In this document: positions 57,381 through 64,000 of the stretch, piece after piece
Position numbering within the stretch: the first letter of the stretch is position 1
Layout of the letters: each line of letters opens with the position of its first letter
Origin: Ophioderma brevispina
Lineage: Eukaryota; Echinodermata; Ophiuroidea; Amphilepidida; Ophiodermatidae
NCBI GenBank assembly: GCA_023653785.1
Contig: JAMKCH010002982.1
Span: 22,693 to 86,692, forward strand
Direction of reading: 5' to 3'
Length of the DNA: 64,000 nucleotides
Translations under genes and position numbers: made by a program
The notes under the pieces: generated by a model
What the model was told of the DNA's origin: nothing
Database searches by the model: none
Seen by the model: only the letters and a program-made list of their open reading frames with translations

Positions 57381-57818
57381 GACCATTTGCACGATCCTCA
57401 TAATGCATCTCATATTGTGCCCATTTCAATCCAGGAACTTGTACCAGCCTAAAGTCGGCTAAACACATACGGTTAAGCGCGTAATGAGAATACCAGAAAA
57501 CTTCACCTATATCTGTGACGTTGCACTATAGTTGTGTATTTGTCCGGCAGGTGACAAGTAGGGCACAGTTACGATCGAAAATATCACGTTTTGTCGTGAA
57601 TTTCAACACCAGTGCCTCGACTGTTTTTTGTTCCTTTGATATTCTTCTACATTTTTGTAAGATTACTTCACTGAAAAGGTACTTTGTATTGTAATTTTAG
57701 GCACTGTTCGGAGACGCAAACGAACAACAAATTTTTTTGTAAACATGACTTCTGGTACAAGTTCCCGGATGGAAATGGGCACAATACGAGATGCATTTCG
57801 GGGATCGTGCAAATGGTC
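57381..57818. mobile_element. TIR element inserted in the minisatellite, 438 bp
   Basis: Terminal inverted repeats of about 65 bp: gaccatttgcacgatcctca and tgcatctcatattgtgccca at the left; tgggcacaatacgagatgca and ggatcgtgcaaatggtc at the right. TA stands at both outer edges (57379-57380 and 57819-57820). The same satellite unit resumes at once on the right side, so both boundaries are exact. TA plus long TIRs suggests a Tc1/mariner-related MITE, though the TA could belong to the TIR. No transposase frame. Confidence 0.85.
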
Positions 57819-57965
57819 TATTACAAATTTTAGTACCAGCACAAAACAGAAAAGCAATAATCAATTACCAATTTTACTACCAGCACTAATGAGAAAGCAA
57901 TACCGGTAATCAATTACAAATCTTAGTACCAGCACAAATCAGAAAGCAATAATCAATTACAAATT
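57819..57965 (+). repeat. Minisatellite, 43-bp units (right part)
   Basis: Three further units of the array at 57020-57378, one with an inserted ccggt. The array ends where a LINE tail (aattatcttttgctccaata) begins. Confidence 0.85.
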
Positions 57966-58095
57966 ATCTTTTGCTCCAATAAATCCTCACACATGCAGCA
58001 GTATTGTTGAGTGTGAGGTGTATCCGGCCACACCCGTTTAGCAGGGACAAAACCAGATTTAAAACTTTGGTTTAACTAACTAACACATATAGTGG
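57962..58095 (+). mobile_element. RTE-like LINE tail, copy 2
   Basis: Matches the last 120 bp of 15895-16295: gctccaataaatcctcacac, gcagcagtattgttgagtg, gaggtgtatccggccacacc, ggacaaaaccagatttaaaa, ending in taactaactaac. Confidence 0.65.
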
Positions 58096-58668
58096 TGGTC
58101 CCATTCTCGTAGCATCTACAATAAACCACAGTGCCTTTTCTATTTTTGCATGAATTATGCAAATTAGCTACTTAACATAGTTTGCCCTCAAAACTAATCA
58201 GGGCAAGAACCTCTGGTCCTCCTATCATCCATCAACTTTGGTCACTACAGTGCATACAGAACTCCAGATAATTAATAGATTTCACAATTTTAACCAAAAC
58301 GTCACATACATAATTTTATACAGAGAGAGAGAGAGCTAAGGATTGCTTAACTCCTGAAATTCATTTGGGCAAGAAAAAAAATACTTTCAAAATTAATATC
58401 CACACAAAAAAATGTGATTAAAAGCAGTAAACACCTGCCTTATGTGGGAATGTTTTTTATCAGTACCACTCTTATTTTTCTTTAAATAGGTCAAATGTTC
58501 ACTCAAACCACTCAAATGGAAACCCTTCATGTGAAGATGAATCAAAATCTCACCACTTCATATTTAATCTCACTCTTTCTAGTCCGACACTTAATCCAAA
58601 AGTCCAAAACATTGTGTGTAAGTAATGTGCTATGGAGTGGAAGAGAAATCACTAGGTAAGAGGCTCAC
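58096..58668 (-). other. Carrier intron sequence
   Basis: Immediately downstream of the carrier exon donor. A (GA)n run lies at 58323-58336. Nothing else. Confidence 0.4.
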
Positions 58669-58781
58669 CTTTACGTCCCGCATCCTGGAGCTGAATTTTC
58701 AGCATTTCCATGGGGGTGGTGACGATGATCTGACATAATCCAGCCCCTGCACCGGCTACAATTTCGCGTGATAATGTTTTC
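58669..58781 (-). CDS. SLC25A22: Mitochondrial glutamate carrier, internal exon
   Basis: The 113-nt minus-strand exon reads [17 protein letters not shown] then [26 protein letters not shown] is the second Px[DE]xx[KR] signature of mitochondrial carriers, and the [16 protein letters not shown] block is distinctive of glutamate carriers SLC25A22/A18. The acceptor is CTTGTCAG (exon starts 58781) and the donor AAAG|GTGAGC (exon ends 58669), giving phase 1 into the next exon. The reading is intact. Earlier exons (first repeat, start codon) were not seen between here and 64000. Confidence 0.92.
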
Positions 58782-58822
58782 CTGACAAGATAGCAAATAG
58801 ACAGTAATTGATTATAAATCGT

Positions 58823-59070
58823 CCTGTGAGTGCAACAAGGTTGTATGTGCAATAGCTGCCATATGATACATCTGTGTGCTGCCATGTATTAGGATAACTC
58901 AATTTATCTTTCCTTGAGTCAGTGGATCTTACAATGGTTCTTCAGGTGACTGTGTTGCCTGAAGAACCATTTCAAGAGCCACTGACCAAAGACTTGGCAT
59001 AATAGCAGGTTTGATGAGAATTTCTGACAAATGGCAGCTATTGCACTTACGACCTTGTTGCAATCACAAG
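58823..59070. mobile_element. MITE family B, copy 2, upstream of the carrier exon
   Basis: A 248-bp foldback with ends cctgtgagtgcaacaaggtt and, from the right, cttgtgattgcaacaaggtc, both continuing to gtgcaatagctgccat. The interior contains tggttcttcaggtgac and its partial mirror cctgaagaacca. The copy at 5205-5420 is more decayed. It lies 41 bp 5' of the carrier exon acceptor. Confidence 0.8.
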
Positions 59071-59219
59071 ACGAAATAGATCTGTTCATACACCATTTTA
59101 TTAGAGAGGCAGAGAGAGGCAGGCTGCTTTATTTTAATACAGTCCTTGTACATGTATGCTACAGTGTTCTCATCTTGGGCACTGGAACGCAAAACCTTTT
59201 TCGTACACATCTTCTGTAA

Positions 59220-59440
59220 CTATCCCGAGAACTTACTGGACAATAATATCGACAGAATTATACAGTGTAGATTCTACATGTATGCATTTTGGTCAGTGTG
59301 ATATCACGGTCTAGTGGCACTGCTTTTTTAAGTTTCTACTTTACGTACCTGTTGTGCTTAAAAAGAGAGGTTAATTGATCGATATTTCCACAAATAAATT
59401 ACACTTAATACTATTGTGGGAACTGATTGTCCCGGTTGCA
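59220..59440 (+). repeat. Dispersed repeat related to 60640-60830
   Basis: Shares gacagaattatacagtgtag or gatggaattatacagtgtag, ttctacatgt or ttccatgtct, gtacctgttgtgctta or gtacccattgtgcttata, and gatatttcc-like blocks with 60640-60830. Divergent copies of one family. Confidence 0.5.
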
Positions 59441-60639
59441 GGAGAAAATTTTGATTTGACAAAGACAAAGTTTGGAGAGAAAATACTAAACAGTATTGAA
59501 AGTACACTTGGACAATTTATCTCATAAGACACTGGAGTGTATGTTATCGCTCGTTTTCCGCAAGTTGGTTTGAGCTTCCTGATTGCAACGGTTTATCTCG
59601 ATATAGGCTGATAATGGCACTGTGTTAATATCAGAGCTGCATCCCTGTTTTAAGCTTTTTTGCTAGACTGACTTGGGCCATTGTGATCACTGAATATTTT
59701 TAAGCACAACCTGAGGCTCTGTGGACTTACAAAACTACCGGTGGTAAAATTGCAGTAAAATGGCTTTCTTGCAAAATTATTAATAATCCAAGTTCTGTTA
59801 TATTAAATTGTCAAATTTTTAGTGGTTTTATACAAAATAAAGATGGAAAACTACTTTTAGTAATTCTAATATAATGAGTAATAAAATTGGAGTTGTTATA
59901 ATTTGAATTCATATTTTTATTGAGATGCCATCACTACTGAGAAGCGATTGTTTTGCGAACAAGTTTTCGGTTTTGGAAATTGGCTGAAAATTGAAGTTCT
60001 TTAATTGCCATTAAAACTAATCTTTGTTAATTCCAGACAGACATTATATGTTTCAAAGATAGATTCCATCTCTGGACCCAAGATTTGGGAAATTGTGGTT
60101 ACATAGCCAGATCTAACTTATTTCAGAACCTTGGCTTCTAGTGGGTAGCCTAGGTGTATAGATTGAATTTTCCTTAAAGGAGAGCTTCGGCAATTAAATA
60201 CAATAACGATATGACAAGCGACGTCACTTTGGCATGCAACAATATAACTCAGAGAATCAGCAGACTATCAAAATTTCGAGCCTGGGCTTTTCAAACTGCC
60301 ATGCTTAACCATGCCATGTTCGATCTTCAAGGCCGACCCGAGAAGAACTGTCCACAAAGGACTTATACCAAACTTTGTACCAGATGTCAAATTGTCTGAT
60401 ATGGGATGGCCTCAAAATTTAATCTGAAAAAAATTTTGAAATGATAATCAAAATTTTTGGATGAAGTTCCATTGGACTTTAAATTTATCAGGCCTTGCTC
60501 CATTTTTCTGAGAGCTCAAGATGTATGCTAGAGCACCCTTCAATTGGCTGGAACCCAAAGCCTTTTTGCATATATTTTCTGGTGTTTTGTTTTTCTTTTT
60601 TTCTGTGCTAAATCCCTTCGTGACTTCATGGAACTGAGT
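59441..60639. other. No gene recognised
   Basis: A 62-codon plus-strand frame at 60211-60399 is unremarkable. AT-rich. Confidence 0.35.
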
Positions 60640-61220
60640 GCATAATGAAGGTGCCCATCGATGGAATTATACAGTGTAGGTTCCATGTCTAGGCACTACA
60701 ATCAACCAAAGGTGATACTATAAGTCTGGCGGCATTGTTTTACCAATGTACCCATTGTGCTTATAAAATGGGGTTAATGACGGATATGTTTCCAGCATTT
60801 TATTTATGTGCGATATTTTCCCTTACGAAACATTATACACAGCTGTTTGGAAATCATTTTTATTAAAACCAGAATAAAACTACAAATATCAACGGCGACA
60901 ACACTTTTGACAACTAATTTTGAATTATTAACTACTGACTCATCCTGTGTATTTAATGAAATTTCATTGCAGGCAATATGATTGGTCTAACCCATCTTCT
61001 ATGTAGAATGCACTATAGAGGGCACACACAATATAATCCTCAACATTTGTAGGCCTATATGACAAGATTCCAACAATGGATTTTTTCAGTTTTGCAGATC
61101 TAATAGCGTTTTGCATACCCTACTTGTCCGCAGTTGTCAAATATTGTGTCGCCACTGCTTTAAAAATTGCTAATAAAATAACAGAGACAATTTGCATGGG
61201 TCAAACAGCTGTGTATACTT
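60640..61220 (+). repeat. Dispersed repeat, copy 2 of the host repeat at 35205-36800
   Basis: The left part matches 59220-59440; the right part (60830-61220) matches the two outer segments of 35205-36800 without the MITEs. It serves as the pre-insertion reference for that nest. Confidence 0.5.
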
Positions 61221-61555
61221 TGAAGCGACACTTATACTTGTACAGAATTTGCCTATTTGTACGAAGATCTTCACTTTGCCTGGCTTCCTGGTCAGTGAGA
61301 AAGTTTAAGGTGTCTTGACAAGACTAAGATTACATCAGCTTTTGTCCTTTAATAAATCAATAGCATTAATTAGAGCCCTTCTGAATGGCATCATTGTTTA
61401 ATATCATTTACCAAATAAACAGTAAAATCTTTTCGCACTAGGGTGGTGTAGTTTGGTCCTTCATAAGCCAGAGTATCTGCATTTTAGTCATGGGATAAGG
61501 AAAATTGCATTTGTGTACCCTGATCTATATAATAATACTGTGGTTGGCCATGTTC

Positions 61556-61587
61556 CTGTCTGTCTATCTGTCTGTCTGTCTGTCTGA
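61556..61587 (+). repeat. (TCTG)n microsatellite
   Basis: Seven to eight tetranucleotide units, with one tcta variant, at the left edge of the following degenerate array. Confidence 0.9.
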
Positions 61588-62720
61588 CCGTGGGGTCCTA
61601 TTTCTCGGAGACCGAGTGTCGCCCGTTCTTTTGAAACTGGGGGTGGGTGCCCCTTGACCTCCCGACGCCGAGTTTTTGTATTGGTTAGTGGATCAAGGTC
61701 ATCGGGGGTCATTCGAAGTCAAAAAAGGTCAAATGGACCGCATCTATTTACTCGGAGACCCGAAGAGCAACTTTCCTAGAACTTGGTTGGGTGGGTGCCC
61801 CTTGACCGTCCCAATACCGATGTTGTATTGGTAGTTGGGTTTAGTGGATACAGGTCACAGGGGTCATTCAGGTCAAATGATTTCAAATGGGGGTTAACAT
61901 TGGTGGGATGGACTGAAACTTGGAGGTTGGGGGGATTTCTGATGCCAAAAATTTTGAAGGTCACGACAAGGTCTTAGGTGTCATTCAAGGTCAAATGAGG
62001 TTAACTTTGGTTTCTTCTCGGAGAGCTGAGGGTCGCACGTTTCCCTGAAACGTGGGTGGGTTGGCCACTTGACCGTCCGAAGACCAGGTTGTATAGTTAG
62101 TGTCAAAGGTCATCAGGTCCATTCAAGTCAAAAGAGGTCATATGGGTTAAACGTTGGTGTATGGACCTGAAAGTGGGGTGATTTTGACGCAAACAATTTT
62201 GAAGGTCATGACAAGTCATTAGGGGTCATTCAAGGTCAAAGGAGGTCCAAAGGGGTAAGCTTTGGTGTATCCAGACGAAACTTTGTGGGGGGGGGTCGAT
62301 TGTTGATGCCGACCAGTTTTAAAGGTCCAACAGTCATCGGGGGTCATTCAAGTTCAAAATAGGGTAAAAACGTTTTGTATGGGCATGAAACTTGAGGGTG
62401 GGTCGATTGTTGATGCCGAAAATTTTAAAGGTCAGACAAGGTTATTACGGGTCTTCAACTGTCAAAGGAGGTAAATGGAGTAAATGTTGGTGTATGTGTG
62501 AAAACTTGGTGGGTGTGGGGTTGATTGTTTATTGCCAATGATCTTAAGGTCTAACATGGTCATCAGGGGTCCTCCAAGGTCAAAGGAGGTCAATGGGTAA
62601 ACTTGGTGTCGTCCAGACGAAACTGTGGGCCGGGGGGCGAATTGATAATGCCAAAAATTTAAAGGTACGTACAAGTCATAGATCATTCCAGGTAAAGGCA
62701 CCGCGAAACCTGATGGTCAT
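61588..62720 (+). repeat. Degenerate tandem array rich in aggtca half-sites
   Basis: Loosely repeated blocks: ctcggagaccgag or ctcggagaccc, gtgggtgccccttgacc (61647 and 61792) and its variant at 62060, and gggtcattcaaggtcaaa followed by ggaggtc or tgaggt (about 61860, 61980, 62222, 62340, 62565). It closes with three gcgaaacc motifs at 62700-62762 (gatcgcgaaacccc). Probably a retroelement-associated tail array; no coding frame. Confidence 0.6.
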
Positions 62721-63935
62721 TCATTCCAGGTGATCGCGAAACCCCAGTGATCGCGAAACCCTGGTGCCGCCTAGTTGTTATTAATGCCTATAATTTGAAC
62801 AAGTATGACTTCGTCGGTGAGGCCTCTGTCTAGAGATTCATCAGAGAGAGAGGCAATATAAGGTTTACCTCGGACAGTGCAATTAACCGATGCTGTTCAC
62901 TCATATATATCATGTACAATAATCAAAATCAGTTCCCAACAGGCAGTTTATTGCAGTCCTTCCAATAATTAACAATACCACCTCGTTCTAGTCCCCACCT
63001 TCACGTATAATCCCTACCCTAAGTTTTGACAAATTTCCAACACAAACCATAAGGGTCCCAGTGGACTTTTTGGTTGGGTACCCATCTCATTCCACGAGCA
63101 CTGTCTCTGTGTATTCATTGACTTTCATTCACTAACAAACCTCTTCATCTAAGCATTGACATCACATCAGACTTCTATGAGATGGAGTATATATACCAGA
63201 AATAATTCTTATTTAAGCAGAGCGTATGTGGCATGTTTCATCAATGGATGAGGGTTTCCAATTTTCTTGATTTTACATAAAACTGGAATTTCAAGTACAA
63301 TGTTCATTTTTGGGACATTTTCCTTACTAAAATGTACCAAGGTCACATGAGTTTTTTCAACACTTGTGTGCGCTGGCTATCTCCAGGGAAAGATAATAAT
63401 ATTAATTTTCCCCTACTATTTAATGGAAGTTTCATGGCAAACACTACATAATTGGTCTAAAAAATGTAATTTCAGCCTAAATCCCTCCCCTTTTCCGTAT
63501 GGTCAATGTACTAGTTTTGATGACACAAATGTTACATTAGCAACTAATGCGATGATTTTTTACCTACTCTTTATCTCAGGATTTAATTTTGTATAGTTTT
63601 ATTTGTATTATGTCACTTATTTATATCAAGACAATTTTTTGTTAACCATCCTGTTTTAATTTAAATTCTTACAACAAAATGTTTTTAATTCCTGGCTAAT
63701 GTTATATTTGATGGACCAACAGGAAAATCTTTTGTCCCCAAAAGTCCAACATTCACCAACCTCAAGTTTTATATCTGGAAAATGTGTTGTTGCAGTCACT
63801 CAATTTCCTACCAGATTCTGCCATTGTGAATTTGGTCCAGTTATGTTAAAAAAACCTGCAATTTGGCCAAACAAACTTGTACTGCATAATTGTTTTCTGG
63901 GTATAGCCAATGTACTGGTACCACTCTTCTCATGA
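62721..63935. other. No gene recognised
   Basis: AT-rich sequence. Two plus-strand frames of 76 and 78 codons (63366-63596, 63699-63935) are not recognised. Carrier 5' exons were looked for and not seen. Confidence 0.35.
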
Positions 63936-63937
63936 CC

Positions 63938-64000
63938 ATGATAAGATGAAGAGATGAAAGATGATGCAAGTGATGAAGATGAAGAATGAAGAGGATGAAG
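63938..64000 (+). repeat. (GATGAA)-type microsatellite at the window edge
   Basis: Purine-rich imperfect repeats of gatgaa and gaagat running off the right edge. Confidence 0.75.

Noticed and set aside
57020..57965. CRISPR-like array
   Set aside because: Tandem minisatellite without spacers; the one gap is a TIR transposon.

Overview
This is eukaryotic, intron-rich DNA, most likely from a marine invertebrate. It has no operons, no long intact ORFs and no prokaryotic signals. It is AT-rich and packed with degraded non-LTR retrotransposon ends, small inverted-repeat (foldback) elements, minisatellites and one large satellite. Repeats built from TGACCTTTGACC blocks, 'atggcggccatattgg' arrays and tRNA-derived SINEs are, to my knowledge, common in echinoderm, hemichordate and other lophotrochozoan or deuterostome genomes. 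The phylum cannot be fixed from this sequence alone.

The one gene I recognise is a mitochondrial glutamate carrier of the SLC25A22/SLC25A18 type on the minus strand. Three exons are visible: 58669-58781, 42244-42473 and the terminal exon at 21839-22070. They span about 37 kb, so most of the window is intron of this gene. The 5' exons lie beyond the right edge or were not seen. The exon for the start of the third carrier repeat was not found, and the terminal exon has at least three frame-breaking indels. Two other minus-strand sites look like first coding exons with a good start context and a splice donor: 46316-46408 (hydrophobic signal-anchor-like peptide) and 50003-50024 (seven codons plus one base). 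Both are tentative.

Layout. 0-3.2 kb: a retroelement 3' tail and a 1.3 kb foldback element. 3.4-7.2 kb: several MITE-sized palindromes. 8.6-10.9 kb: a 16-bp minisatellite and two related AGGTCC-TIR elements. 13.5-20.3 kb: hairpins, MITEs, an RTE-like LINE tail and a tandem duplication. 21.8-22.1 kb: terminal exon of the carrier. 25.5-26.8 kb: degenerate coding-like DNA. 28.1-32.0 kb: a 79-bp satellite of about 49 copies. 33.2-34.8 kb: a SINE and the 3' end of a LINE. 35.2-36.8 kb: a nest of elements inserted into one another. 36.9-40.5 kb: a 3.6 kb inverted repeat, the most striking structure here. 41.5-44.7 kb: more TIR elements around the second carrier exon. 45-54 kb: further copies of families seen earlier. 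57-58.1 kb: a minisatellite split by a TIR element. 58.7 kb: carrier exon with a MITE 41 bp upstream. 61.5-62.7 kb: a degenerate tandem array.

Many families occur two or three times in the window, so element ends, target duplications and nesting order can be read by internal comparison. Small indels in the satellite, the LINE ORF and the carrier exon suggest either old decay or residual long-read indel errors.
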